64,000 bases of DNA from Croceicoccus sp. YJ47 (GCF_016745095.1 NZ_CP067087.1:1182501-1246500), one strand, 5' to 3'; positions 29,763 to 38,815 are shown, numbered from the stretch's first letter. The notes: a model not told the origin generated them from the sequence alone. Numbers and translations: made by a program.

Positions 29763-30695
29763 TCACGCGGCTTCGGCGAGATCATCGCCGAATTCAGGGT
29801 CGCTGTGTTCGGCATGGCCGCCCAGGCGGAGTAACAGCGATGACGCTTCTTCAGCCTTGGCTGCGGCCGTCAGCATGGCTCTGTCGTCCGATCTCAGGAG
29901 CTTCAGCCAGTGCGAAATGTAGCTGGCATGATTGTCGAGATGGGTAACGGGCAGGCCCAGTTCGGCGCCCAGAATCGCCGATGAAAGCTCGGCTACGAGT
30001 TCTTCAGCTGCATAAGCTTCGCTACCGAAACGGTTCTTGAGATCACGATTGAGCCGGGACGAATGCCCAGTCCAGTGCGACAGCTCATGGGCAAGTGTCG
30101 CATAGTAATGGTCAAATCCCTCGAACAGCGTGGCAGGCGGCATGGTGATCCGGTCGCGGACGGGCTCGTAATAGGCTTCGCTGCCCCTATGACGCAGCTG
30201 CGCTTCGATCCGGGCAAAGAATGTATCGAGCTTATGCTGACGCCCGGCGGGTTCTACCGGCTCCATGAGCAGCGCGGGACTGTATATGGCGGGAAGGTCA
30301 TCGCACTGGTCCGCATTGAAGATTGCGTAAGACTTGAGGACGCGGCGCGTCTCGGTGTCTTCGCCACCATCGGGCGTTTCGACTTCCTTGTCATAGGTCT
30401 TGTAGAAGATGGCGATGCTCGACTTCTCGCCTTTTCGCACCTGTCCGCCGAGTTTTGCGCACTGGCGGTAGGTCATCCAATAGGGCGAGGCGAAGCCTGA
30501 TGCCTCGGCCATCATCCAAAGCCAGAATGTGTTCATGCCCCGGTACGGTGTGCCGCAGCTGCGCAACGGGCGGGATGTCGGAACTGCGCGCCAGGGTTTG
30601 ACCCAGGGTTTGGTGCCCTGCTCGAGCTTTTCAATGATGGCGGCAGTAATGCGACCGGCTGGAGAAACTGAAGCAGTGCGGTGGGACTTGGTCAT
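29763..30695 (-). CDS. ardC: ArdC-like antirestriction protein with zincin metallopeptidase domain
   Basis: A 310-aa protein. The N-terminal single-stranded-DNA-binding domain (about 10-130) contains KPWVKPWRA and YRGMNTFWLW. The C-terminal zinc metallopeptidase-like domain has HELSH (203-207) followed by GHSSRLNRD. ArdC proteins of conjugative plasmids protect incoming DNA from restriction. The start at 30695 is supported by AGGAG 8 nt upstream; the in-frame ATG at 30746 falls in the structured leader. It is co-transcribed with a downstream hypothetical gene. Confidence 0.85.
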   Translation of the reverse strand: MTKSHRTASVSPAGRITAAIIEKLEQGTKPWVKPWRAVPTSRPLRSCGTPYRGMNTFWLWMMAEASGFASPYWMTYRQCAKLGGQVRKGEKSSIAIFYKTYDKEVETPDGGEDTETRRVLKSYAIFNADQCDDLPAIYSPALLMEPVEPAGRQHKLDTFFARIEAQLRHRGSEAYYEPVRDRITMPPATLFEGFDHYYATLAHELSHWTGHSSRLNRDLKNRFGSEAYAAEELVAELSSAILGAELGLPVTHLDNHASYISHWLKLLRSDDRAMLTAAAKAEEASSLLLRLGGHAEHSDPEFGDDLAEAA

Positions 30696-30780
30696 GAGAA
30701 CTCTCCTGATTGCCGGGACGAGCATGCCTCGGCTCAGGAAGAGCAAAGCTCCCTCCTCTCTCCGCCTCTGAGACGGACGA
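30696..30780 (-). promoter_or_regulatory. Structured 5' leader of ardC (leader family member C)
   Basis: In mRNA sense: the purine tract GAGAGAGGAGGGAGC, a hairpin GAGC-TTT-GCTC, then CTTCCTGAGCCGAGGCATGC, then ATCAGGAG 8 nt before the start. TCCTGA (plus-strand TCAGGA, 30734-30739) is complementary to TCAGGA within the ribosome-binding site (plus 30703-30710). Confidence 0.5.
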
Positions 30781-30794
30781 CATTCAGGTAAAAC

Positions 30795-30830
30795 GCGAAA
30801 AGACGGTCCATCCCTGGTGGAATGGACCGC
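30795..30830 (-). terminator. Intrinsic terminator after the ParB-like gene
   Basis: On the minus strand CGGTCCATTCC and GGGATGGACCG pair around an ACCA loop and are followed by TCTTTTCGCGTTTT. It lies about 32 bp past the stop of the ParB-like gene and just before the ardC leader, so ardC needs its own promoter. Confidence 0.75.
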
Positions 30831-30861
30831 CCGCCGAGTGACCTGGACCTGTCAGGAGGGG

Positions 30862-32832
30862 TCAGGCAGCCTGCTCGGCAATTTTGTTCGCGGCCTCGTC
30901 CTCAGCCGGGTCCGCGGCTTCATCCTCGACCGGTTCCTCAGGGGAACCGAAGCGCATGATCTCGGGCACCCAAGCTCCCGCTCGCGTTTTCACATCGGCC
31001 TCGCCAATGAAATTGCCGGAGAAGATGCGCTCGGCTGCGCTCGCCAGTTCTGCCTTCTTCGAGCCTGCATAGCGGCTGACGAGTTCGGGGCCGCCTGCTG
31101 CATCGAGCGCTTCGAGCGTGCGTGCCTTGGCCACACGATCGAAATAGTTCGCCGCCGTCGGCCGCCACCAATGCGCGGTTTCGATCTCGAGCATCGACCC
31201 GAGGATTTCGTGCAGCGGTGCCGAGCGATCGCCTTCGCAGGCAAGGCTCGCGACCAGCGTGCGGGATACGACGTGGCCGAGCCAGGCCGAACGTGCTTCA
31301 TCGCTCAATGCGCGGAAGCGTTCGAACCGCTCGACATCGGTCTCACCGGAGCGCCAGCTTTCGTCGAGCGAAGCGGCGAACTCGGCGAGCGCTGCGCTCG
31401 CTGGGGCGTCCTTCGCCTCGAAGCCGGCCACCGGTCCCGACGCTACCGAGCCGACCAGCGTCGATGCCTTCTTCGCGCGCCAGTCATGCCCATCGGCATC
31501 CGCGAGCGTGAAGACCATGAAGTCGAGCGCAAGCGCGGGATCGTTGGCCAGGTGGATCGCCAGGATATCGCGACGCTGCATCGCGAGCTCGTCGAGCAGA
31601 CGCTGCGAAAGCGCCCCGCTCTTGCGCTTGGTATCAGCGCCAGCATCCACTGGTTCGACTGCTCCGTCATCAGCGTTGACGACTTCAACTTCGGTGTAGA
31701 ATTGCGGCACCAATGCCGGTTCGCCATTCCGTGAAAGCACAAGGAACGCTCCAGCCTCTGCCTTAAGTTCGTCGGCAAGGACCGGCGGACGATCGTTGAG
31801 ATCGCGCATCGCGCGGTCGATCGAGACCAGTTCTTCTTCCGCCTTGGCGATCTCGCCTTCGTCGCTGTCCTCATCCTCGAGGATGGCTGCCGTCCGGTCG
31901 TAGTCGGCTTCCAAGTCGCTGAGCTCGCGGGCCTCCTCTTCGGTCAGCGGAGCCGGTTCGCATGGAAGCCGGTTGAGGCCCTCGACGAGGTCGTGGCTAA
32001 CATAGTTGCCAAGCGTGGGTCGCACCCAGGTAAGTCCGTGTTCTTCCGCGACCTTCTTCGCGGCATCACCCATCGCTTTCTGGGCCAGGTCTTCGAGGAG
32101 CGAGACATCGATCCAGCTTTCGCTGGCTTCGTCGTCGAAGAGTTCGCGTTCGATGCGGCCACCTGCAGCAAGGTAGGCGTCACGCCCGACCAGAACCGCG
32201 CGCGGATCGGAGCCACGAACAGTGGCATCGAGCACCATACGCCGGATTGTGTCAGGCGTGACCTGGTACCAGGCATCCTGCAGTTCGGCAAAGACGTGCG
32301 CTTGGCGATCGATGTCCGAGATTGCCCCATAGGCTTTGGCCATGTCGAGCGTGATTGCGCCTTCGGCGAGCGCCTCGAAAACACAAGGTGCGAGGCCTGC
32401 CAGGCGCAGACGACCCTCGACAAAGCGGACTGTGAGACCGAACCGGCGCGCCACATCTTCGGTACTGGCTCCCGCCTCGATGATCGCAGCGAAAGCCTGT
32501 GCCTCGTCGGCCGGGTTCATGGCGAGGCGCTGGAAGTTCTCGGCGAGGCTCGCTTCGCGCACTTCGCTTTCCTTGCCTTCGATGACAAGACAAGTGACCT
32601 CGTGGTTCTTGGGAAGCGTGCCTTCCTCGGCCAGTGCTTGGAGCTGAGCCAGACGGCGACCACCGGCCTCGACTTCGAACTTGCCGCGCTTGGCTTTTCG
32701 CACGACGAGGTTCTGCAAAAGGCCGCGCGCGGCGATGTCCGCACGCAGTTGCAGGTCGGCAAGGACGTCGCTCGACTTGCGCACATTGCGCGGGCTTTGA
32801 ACGAGCTTCTTCAAGGGAATAGACTGGATCAT
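30862..32832 (-). CDS. Large ParB/Srx-domain protein of mobile elements
   Basis: A 656-aa protein. Residues about 1-110 form a ParB/sulfiredoxin-type domain (PLKKLVQSPRNVRKS, GLLQNLVVRK, AGGRRLAQLQAL, ENFQRLAMNPADEAQAF). A helix-turn-helix follows (STEDVARRFGLTVRFVEGR). The long remainder is acidic and helical, without a recognised domain. Proteins of this architecture are typical accessory genes of alphaproteobacterial plasmids and integrative elements. They are not paired with ParA, and no parA is present here, so a partition role is unlikely. The start at 32832 has AGGAGA 7 nt upstream. Confidence 0.82.
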   Translation of the reverse strand: MIQSIPLKKLVQSPRNVRKSSDVLADLQLRADIAARGLLQNLVVRKAKRGKFEVEAGGRRLAQLQALAEEGTLPKNHEVTCLVIEGKESEVREASLAENFQRLAMNPADEAQAFAAIIEAGASTEDVARRFGLTVRFVEGRLRLAGLAPCVFEALAEGAITLDMAKAYGAISDIDRQAHVFAELQDAWYQVTPDTIRRMVLDATVRGSDPRAVLVGRDAYLAAGGRIERELFDDEASESWIDVSLLEDLAQKAMGDAAKKVAEEHGLTWVRPTLGNYVSHDLVEGLNRLPCEPAPLTEEEARELSDLEADYDRTAAILEDEDSDEGEIAKAEEELVSIDRAMRDLNDRPPVLADELKAEAGAFLVLSRNGEPALVPQFYTEVEVVNADDGAVEPVDAGADTKRKSGALSQRLLDELAMQRRDILAIHLANDPALALDFMVFTLADADGHDWRAKKASTLVGSVASGPVAGFEAKDAPASAALAEFAASLDESWRSGETDVERFERFRALSDEARSAWLGHVVSRTLVASLACEGDRSAPLHEILGSMLEIETAHWWRPTAANYFDRVAKARTLEALDAAGGPELVSRYAGSKKAELASAAERIFSGNFIGEADVKTRAGAWVPEIMRFGSPEEPVEDEAADPAEDEAANKIAEQAA

Positions 32833-32930
32833 GGATTTTCTCCTGATGGGTTGAGGAGCCACGCGAAGGTGCATGGCCCGACAAGCCACCGGCTCCCTCC
32901 CCTCTCTCACGCTTGGTCTTGGATTTGCTC
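32833..32930 (-). promoter_or_regulatory. Structured 5' leader of the ParB-like gene (leader family member D)
   Basis: In mRNA sense: GAGAGAGGGGAGGGAGCC, hairpin AGCC-GGT-GGCT, then GTGGCTCCTCAACCC and ATCAGGAG before the start. CTCCT (plus-strand AGGAG, 32854-32858) can pair with AGGAG of the ribosome-binding site (plus 32840-32844) in a short hairpin. Confidence 0.5.
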
Positions 32931-32931
32931 C

Positions 32932-35900
32932 TCAGGTCGCAATTGCCGGGAGAATGGAGGATGCCTTCGACACGGGGACAAAAAGGCGCGTACGGTAGCG
33001 AATGATCTCGGTGAAACAGCCCTTGGTCTTGTACCACTCGAGTCGTTCAGGCGCATACCCGGTGAGTTCGAGGCGCTGCTCGCCGCCAACCAGGGAGCGC
33101 TTGATGGTCAGTCCGTCATGACTGGTAAACGGCTGGGGCGTTCCGCTTGCCAGGACCAGTTTCCCGAGTTCCGCCGGAGCCGGGCCGGACACACCCTTCA
33201 AGCCGAATGACTCGGCGATCTTGGCAAGGTCGATATCGAGGACTTCACGCCCGATGATCGAGCTGCCGTCCTCGGCGGCAAGCCGCGTGACCCGAACATG
33301 GTCGCCAGGCAGCCGCTTCCAGACCGGAAGCAGCAGCCCCGTCGCCAGATGCACTCGTTCGGTCACCGGCGAGGCAGCTGCGGCGTTTTCTTCCTGTGCC
33401 CAGAGCTGGGAGAACTCGGTCAAGCCGACCTTTTCCCACAAGCTTTCACCAAGCGCCTCGAGCGTCCAGTTGACCGATTGAAGCGGCCGGAGAAGGCGAC
33501 GGCGTTCGATCACCGCGCCATCATCGGCAATGAGGCGCCGAGCCGGAACTGACAGGGCCACCTTGCCCGAGCGCGCATTGCGCAGGGGAATGGCCTGAGG
33601 TGATCCGATCTCGTGCATCCTCACGAGACGTTTGAAGCGAAGCGGACGCAATTGGCGTTTCACTTCGAGCGAAACGAGACGAGTTTCGGCGCCAGAGACA
33701 GGATCGGTGCGGAGCAATTCGTCGGAGAGGGCCGCGAAACTATCGACACGGACCGTCTCCAGACCAAGATCGAGCGTGCCGGCCTCGCGTGCGGCCTCGA
33801 TCCGCGCCTCGACAAGGCCGAGATATTCCTCGAAGATACCGTTTTGCAGCGCAATGGGCAGCGCGAGGATGCGGTTGAGCCAGCGCTGGATGGTGGGCAG
33901 GTTGTCGGTCAGGCCGCCATCGGGGCTCTCGAGCTTGAGGCCGGTTCGCTCGACGAAGTCCCCGAAACCGACGGCTTCGAGCTTTCCGTCGTAAAGCAGG
34001 TGAAACCAGCGCGAGAGCGCGTCCTTGGCATAGTCGCTTTCGAGATTGTCGGCAGGGTCGAACAGGTTCTGTCCTCCGGTCTGACGCTGGCCGCGTGTGA
34101 GAGCGCCCAATGCGTCGAGCCTTCGCGCGATGGTCGAGATGAAGCGGCGTTCGCCCTTCACATCGGTCGTCACCGGGCGGAACAGCGGCGCAGAAGCCTG
34201 ATTGGTGCGATTGGTGCGGCCGAGACCCTGGATCGCATTGTCCGCGCGCCAGCCCGGTTCGAGGAGGAAATGGACACGGCGCTGCTGATTCTGAGCGTCG
34301 AGGTCGGCGTGATAGGACCGTCCCGTACCCCCTGCGTCCGAGAAGACCAGAATACGTTTCGTTCCGTCCATGAAGCACTGTGCTTCGGCGACGTTGGCGC
34401 TTGCGCTTCGGCGTTCAAGCCGCTGCTGACCGTCGCGTCCCAAGACCAACCTGCGCGTGCGGCCTGTGACTTCCGCCACGGCCTCGGTCCCGAAGTGCTC
34501 AATGATGGCATCGAGTGCAGTCGCGATGGGGGGCAATGCGCAAAGCTGCTCGATCAGTGCGTCGCGCGCGGCGATGGCCCGCGAGCAGAGGACAGGATTG
34601 CCGTGCTCGTCGCTCATCGCTTCGGAACGCAGATTGCCCTCCTCGTCAGTAAAGACCTGCATCAGGCGCACGGGGAAGCTCTTCGCGAGATAGTCGATGA
34701 CATATTCGCGCGGCGAGAGATCGATATCGAGCGCTTCTCGCTCCTCGTCCGAGAGATCGGCCAGGCGCCGGTCGAGCATCGCTTCGGCGGTCGAGACCAG
34801 CTGCACGACCACCGAGTGACCATCGCTCAGCGCCTCTTCCATCACCGGGATCAGGCTCGGCAGTTTCATTGAAAGCAGAAGCTGCGCGAAGAAGCGCTGC
34901 TTGGTGCCTTCGAACATCGAGAGCGCTGCAGCCTTGGCGTTGCGATTGAGCGTATCACCGCTGTCCTCGTCGACCACCCTTGTGGCCTCGAGCGCTTCGT
35001 CGAGGTTGTGGTGGATGATCGCCCAGGCCTCGGCGTAGGCATCATAGATCCGCACCTGCGCTTGCGTCAGCTGATGTTCGAGGATGTCGTATTCGACCCC
35101 CGCAAAGGACAACGCGCGAGCAAGGTAGAGCCCTTGTGCCTTGAGATCGCGAGCGACGAGTTCCATCGCCGCAACACCGCCCGCGCGGATTTCGGTCATG
35201 AATGCCTCATGCGTTGGAAACGCGGTTTCGGGACCCCACAGTCCAAGCCGGGCTGTGTAGCCGAGATTGGCAATGTCCGATGCGCCGGTGGCCGACGCGT
35301 AAAGCACACGTGCGCGCGGCAGGTGGTTCTGAAGCCTGAGCCCTGCCATCCCTTGCTCCGATCCTTTGACTTTGCCGCGAGTCGAGGAAGAGCCGAGCGC
35401 ATTGGCCATCGCATGCGCTTCGTCGAAGGCAATCACGCCCTCGAAATCTTCGGCGGCCCAGGCGAGGATCTGATCGAGCCTTGTGTCCTCGGCGCGTCCC
35501 GAACGAAGAGTTGGATAGGTTACGAACAGGATACCCTCGGCCATCGTCACCGGACTTCCGAGCTTCCATCGGGAGAGCGGCTGGATGTCGAGTGGGAGTC
35601 CCCCGAGTGCTTCCCAGTCGCGGCGCGCGTCTTCGAGCAGTGCCTCGTTCTTGGTGATCCATATGTGGCGGCGTTCGCCCGACAGCCAGCGATCCATAAT
35701 GACGCCCGCGATTTGGCGGCCCTTGCCCGCGCCCGTACCATCACCGAGGAAAAAGCCCTGGCGGTAGAAGTGTCCGTCCTCCGCGAGTTCGACCGTCGTT
35801 CCATGTTGGCTCGGTCGAAACTGCCCGGGAAGCTCGCGGGCGAATGCCTCGCAAGCGTAGATCAGTGTTTCGCACTGTGCCGCCGATAGCAGTTTGTCGC

Positions 35901-37167
35901 TCTGCCAGTTCGCAGGAAGCAAGGGACGCGCCTCAGGCACGGGCGCTGCAACCGAGCCCATCGCAACCGATTCTACGAGCGGCGTCGGGTGAACGGGTGC
36001 ATCATGCATGATGACGCGGCTCGGCCGGTAAGGCAGGTAGATGCCCGCCTGCTCGGGAACGGGCGCGGGCTCGTCCAGGGCTTGATAGTCGAGCGCGATT
36101 GCCGCGCTTTTTGGGGCGGCTCTGGTCACGAAAGGAGCGACCGGCTTGCGCGAGGCGGCGCCGCTTACCGAGGTCGCAACCGAACGTACCGGAAAGCGAT
36201 GGATTTTGGCCTGGAAGGGAGCACGAACGGGCAAATGCGCCAGGCAGGAATTCAGTTCGGCGAGATCGGCGAACTCTCCCGAAATCGTAGAATTGTCCTG
36301 AAGAGGCTCCTTGTCGATGACGACCATTCTGACCGCGATTCCGGTTCCGCTTCGTGAGAATGCGCCCGACAACCGGACGTTGAGCAGCAGCGAAGCTTGT
36401 TCCTGGTCTTCGACAAAAGCCACGGCATCAAAGCCGTCCGGGATAATGGCGACGAGGCGACCTCCTGAAGCGCACACCCGAAGCGCGCTGCGCATGTGGC
36501 GCATTGCCGTGCGGCCATCGACGCCGCGCTCGCGGCTTCGGGCGAAGGGAGGGTTCATAAGGATGATGCTGGGGCTTGAGCCATCGACGAGTTCGGCGAT
36601 CAACTCGCCATCATGAGCGGATAGTCTGGCTCGAGAGAAGATATGCGCCAGCGCATGCCGGCGTGCGGGATCGATTTCGTTGAGGCTCAGCGAGCACCCT
36701 CGAACGTCACCCCAGAGCGCAAGAGCGCCATTCCCGGCTGACGGTTCGAGAACGCGAGCGCGCGGGGCAAGGCAAGCGGCTTTGGCCATCAGCCAAGCAA
36801 GGATCGGCGGCGTCGAAAACTGCTGCAGCTCGACCTGGCCCTCGCTGCGCACATGGCGAGGCGGCAAGGCCGCCTCGAGCCAATCGAACCGTGCTGCAGC
36901 CTCGTGGAAACCTGTCTCGAGGTCGATCCGTGAGAACTCGCGAAGCCAGAGCAAGGCTCCGATCTCGACCGCGTTGTTATAGTCGTCGATGGTCCACGCA
37001 CTGCCCCAGTCCTGTACGCCGGTTTGAGAGGCGAAGAACTCGGCAATGTCAGGCCGGGTGAGGTGGCAACCATCCGCAAGTCGCCGGGAAATTTGTTCAC
37101 CGATTGCGAGAGCGAGCGGAATTGTGCTCGATGTCTCGCGGTCTGGAAAAAAGTCTGACTGAAACAT
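32932..37167 (-). CDS. N6-adenine-type methyltransferase/strawberry-notch helicase fusion (DarB-like)
   Basis: A 1411-aa protein combining two enzymes. The N-terminal DNA methyltransferase domain has QQFSTPPILAWLM, the AdoMet motif VLEPSAGNGALA (139-150) and the catalytic NPPF (205-208). The helicase part has Walker A GDGTGAGKG (475-483), DEAH (582-585) and a strawberry-notch C-terminal domain (GWRADNAIQGLGRTNRTNQA). Phage P1 DarB, which shields injected DNA from restriction, has the same combination, and ArdC in the same module fits that role. Whether methylation is active is not known. The start at 37167 is set by AGGAGGAGG upstream; the in-frame ATG at 37194 lies in the leader. Confidence 0.87.
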   Translation of the reverse strand: MFQSDFFPDRETSSTIPLALAIGEQISRRLADGCHLTRPDIAEFFASQTGVQDWGSAWTIDDYNNAVEIGALLWLREFSRIDLETGFHEAAARFDWLEAALPPRHVRSEGQVELQQFSTPPILAWLMAKAACLAPRARVLEPSAGNGALALWGDVRGCSLSLNEIDPARRHALAHIFSRARLSAHDGELIAELVDGSSPSIILMNPPFARSRERGVDGRTAMRHMRSALRVCASGGRLVAIIPDGFDAVAFVEDQEQASLLLNVRLSGAFSRSGTGIAVRMVVIDKEPLQDNSTISGEFADLAELNSCLAHLPVRAPFQAKIHRFPVRSVATSVSGAASRKPVAPFVTRAAPKSAAIALDYQALDEPAPVPEQAGIYLPYRPSRVIMHDAPVHPTPLVESVAMGSVAAPVPEARPLLPANWQSDKLLSAAQCETLIYACEAFARELPGQFRPSQHGTTVELAEDGHFYRQGFFLGDGTGAGKGRQIAGVIMDRWLSGERRHIWITKNEALLEDARRDWEALGGLPLDIQPLSRWKLGSPVTMAEGILFVTYPTLRSGRAEDTRLDQILAWAAEDFEGVIAFDEAHAMANALGSSSTRGKVKGSEQGMAGLRLQNHLPRARVLYASATGASDIANLGYTARLGLWGPETAFPTHEAFMTEIRAGGVAAMELVARDLKAQGLYLARALSFAGVEYDILEHQLTQAQVRIYDAYAEAWAIIHHNLDEALEATRVVDEDSGDTLNRNAKAAALSMFEGTKQRFFAQLLLSMKLPSLIPVMEEALSDGHSVVVQLVSTAEAMLDRRLADLSDEEREALDIDLSPREYVIDYLAKSFPVRLMQVFTDEEGNLRSEAMSDEHGNPVLCSRAIAARDALIEQLCALPPIATALDAIIEHFGTEAVAEVTGRTRRLVLGRDGQQRLERRSASANVAEAQCFMDGTKRILVFSDAGGTGRSYHADLDAQNQQRRVHFLLEPGWRADNAIQGLGRTNRTNQASAPLFRPVTTDVKGERRFISTIARRLDALGALTRGQRQTGGQNLFDPADNLESDYAKDALSRWFHLLYDGKLEAVGFGDFVERTGLKLESPDGGLTDNLPTIQRWLNRILALPIALQNGIFEEYLGLVEARIEAAREAGTLDLGLETVRVDSFAALSDELLRTDPVSGAETRLVSLEVKRQLRPLRFKRLVRMHEIGSPQAIPLRNARSGKVALSVPARRLIADDGAVIERRRLLRPLQSVNWTLEALGESLWEKVGLTEFSQLWAQEENAAAASPVTERVHLATGLLLPVWKRLPGDHVRVTRLAAEDGSSIIGREVLDIDLAKIAESFGLKGVSGPAPAELGKLVLASGTPQPFTSHDGLTIKRSLVGGEQRLELTGYAPERLEWYKTKGCFTEIIRYRTRLFVPVSKASSILPAIAT

Positions 37168-37245
37168 GGATTGTCCTCCTCCTGATTGAGGCATCGGGAC
37201 ACGTGCCCTCTGCCGGGTCAGGAATTCGAGAAGCTCTCTCTCCTC
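37168..37245 (-). promoter_or_regulatory. Structured 5' leader of the methyltransferase-helicase gene (leader family member E)
   Basis: In mRNA sense: AAGAGGAGAGAGAGCTTCTC, then ATTCCTGACCCGGC, a GGGCACGTGTCCC inverted repeat, and ATCAGGAG. TCCTGA (plus-strand TCAGGA, 37218-37223) is complementary to the ribosome-binding site (plus 37179-37186). It shares TTCCTGA-CCG with the ardC leader. Confidence 0.5.
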
Positions 37246-38157
37246 TTAGCGACACGCCTTTCGGCGCAGCCATGACTGGAGCTCGTCGTTCCAGTCGGTA
37301 CCGCGCAACTTAGGCCGTCGAACTTGGATGAGCCGCCCTTCACGGAGATAGGCACCTCGCCCGCGCTCGGCTGCAAGGTCGCCGCCAGAATCGTGATCGA
37401 CGAAGAGATGAAGGTCGCTCACGCTCTCCGGAATGGCAACCAGCCCGAAGCGTTCATTGCCCAGCGTTGCCCACGTCGGGATACCGGTGAGCGCATAGGC
37501 CGACATCGCGCTTTCAATGCCTTCGGCGAGACCGAGCCTTCCCTCGGCAGGTTCGAACAGACGTACCGCCGCCTCGCCGAGCGACCCCAGTGCGCGTTTC
37601 GGCTTGGCAAACGATGCCTGCGTATCGCCGGAATGCGACAGGAAGGTCCGGTGAACGGCAATCGGGCCCTCGTCGAGACTGACCGCAGCGATCATCGCTG
37701 GCAGAAAACGCGCACGGACCTTCGGTCCAAGCGGTGCGCGCGGATGAAACCTCAGCGCATGGGACGTCGCGAGGATGCCGCGCTCTTCGAGATATGCCTT
37801 GGCAGGACTTCGTTGCAGCGGCCGGGCATCGCGCCAGATGCGGAGTGCTGCAGCCGATGGCTTGTTGGAATATCCCGGCTGGATCGGAAATTCGTCAGAG
37901 GAGCCAGAGAATAGCGCTGAGGTCTCGAGCCCCTCTCGAGCGAGGGCGGAAAGCACGCTCGCCTGATCGCAGCCGGCGAAACAATGGAATAGGATGGCCT
38001 TCCGGCCAAGGGTGACACCAAGCGAAGGCGTGCGATCGTCATGCGCAGGACAACGGGCCATGCCCTTGGTGCCAGACCACTTGCCGCCGCGGCTCTCGCA
38101 GAGCCTGCGAGCGGTGATCTCCATTGAAGTGAATCTTGTCGTTTCATGAGTGGACAT
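37246..38157 (-). CDS. CHC2-zinc-finger/Toprim primase-like protein
   Basis: A 303-aa DnaG-like protein of mobile elements. The zinc motif is CPAHDDRTPSL (C36, H39) with FHCFAGC (C59, C63). The Toprim domain near the C terminus has LGLAEGIESAMSA and the metal-binding DHDSGGD, then GTDWNDELQ. It may prime DNA synthesis on transferred or replicating element DNA. The ATG at 38157 is preferred (AGGAAGGA about 14 nt upstream); one at 38124 is possible. It lies upstream of the helicase gene, with only the helicase leader (78 bp) between. Confidence 0.82.
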   Translation of the reverse strand: MSTHETTRFTSMEITARRLCESRGGKWSGTKGMARCPAHDDRTPSLGVTLGRKAILFHCFAGCDQASVLSALAREGLETSALFSGSSDEFPIQPGYSNKPSAAALRIWRDARPLQRSPAKAYLEERGILATSHALRFHPRAPLGPKVRARFLPAMIAAVSLDEGPIAVHRTFLSHSGDTQASFAKPKRALGSLGEAAVRLFEPAEGRLGLAEGIESAMSAYALTGIPTWATLGNERFGLVAIPESVSDLHLFVDHDSGGDLAAERGRGAYLREGRLIQVRRPKLRGTDWNDELQSWLRRKACR

Positions 38158-38432
38158 GGGCTCTGCGATCCTTCCTGGCTCACCATCCGATGCCCCCTCT
38201 GCTCTGGCTGACCTATGCACGAGATAGCAGCTGCCGGAGGCTCGGGCGCTGGATCACAAGACCGGCAAGACGGAGCCTTGAATAGCCCAACGCCAGATGC
38301 TCGTAACAGAGCGCCGCACATTCCACTTGGCGTCTGCTACCAAACCATTGATTCCCGCAGGAAGGCGAGCCGGAGACGGCAGGCCGCCTCCGGCCAAGGG
38401 GCAGGCGTCTACCTTATCCCTTGTCTGTCAGA

Positions 38433-38636
38433 TCACTTGGTTTGTTCGCCTCTCAATTCGCGCCGTGCCTGCGGCAGACGGTCTCGCCAGGTCCGCTCAT
38501 GAGACACGCGAAAGACCTTTCCGGACCTGCTCAACCCGACCAGCGCGGCAACGGGCATATGTCTGGTTGCGCCTTCGCGCTTCGCGCGCGCAAAGATCAC
38601 TTTTGCCCGTTCGATTTCTTCGGCTGTGTAATTCAT
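38433..38636 (-). CDS. Small basic hypothetical protein
   Basis: I do not recognise this 67-aa basic protein (YTAEEIERAKVIFARAKREG). AAAGGAG sits 7 nt before its ATG. A hairpin with a T7 run, a strong intrinsic terminator, lies 40 nt upstream on the same strand, so expression may depend on read-through. It could be a small DNA-binding protein, though no fold is evident. Between its stop and the Toprim gene (38158-38432) I see no other gene. Confidence 0.5.
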   Translation of the reverse strand: MNYTAEEIERAKVIFARAKREGATRHMPVAALVGLSRSGKVFRVSHERTWRDRLPQARRELRGEQTK

Positions 38637-38675
38637 ATCGTGCTCCTTTGGTTAGCCTGCAGGAGCGGTCGCATG

Positions 38676-38706
38676 AAAAAAAGCGAACCCCTCTTACAGG
38701 GTCCGC
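38676..38706 (-). terminator. Intrinsic terminator/attenuator upstream of the small gene
   Basis: On the minus strand GCGGACCCT and AGGGGTTCGC pair around a short loop and are followed by seven T. It lies in the leader of the 67-aa gene, not after any minus-strand gene, so it either attenuates that gene or ends a small RNA. Confidence 0.7.
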
Positions 38707-38781
38707 CGGTTAACCTCCCGATGGAGGACGGGACCTTGGATCATCGATCCAGGGCTGCCGACCAATGCCGGCATGCGTGAC
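38676..38781 (-). ncRNA. Candidate small RNA or attenuator leader
   Basis: From a predicted start near 38781 to the T-run, about 105 nt contain a perfect hairpin (GGATC-GAT-GATCC), a second (CCTCC-ATC-GGGAGG) and the terminator stem. No reading frame with a ribosome-binding site lies within. It may act in trans, or sense a ligand and control read-through into the 67-aa gene. No known riboswitch class is recognised by eye. Confidence 0.45.
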
Positions 38782-38787
38782 GATTTT

Positions 38788-38815
38788 GATATAGGCAGCG
38801 ATAGCGATCATACAA
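38788..38815 (-). promoter_or_regulatory. Predicted sigma-70-type promoter for the small RNA/leader
   Basis: On the minus strand TTGTAT (plus 38810-38815) and TATATC (plus 38788-38793) are 16 nt apart, and a start near 38781 would follow. It lies just upstream of the divergent gene at 38841. Confidence 0.45.

Noticed and set aside
30862-32832. Plasmid partition system based on the ParB-like gene
   Set aside because: No parA or clustered parS-like sites are adjacent, and the protein is about twice the usual ParB length, so an accessory role is more likely.
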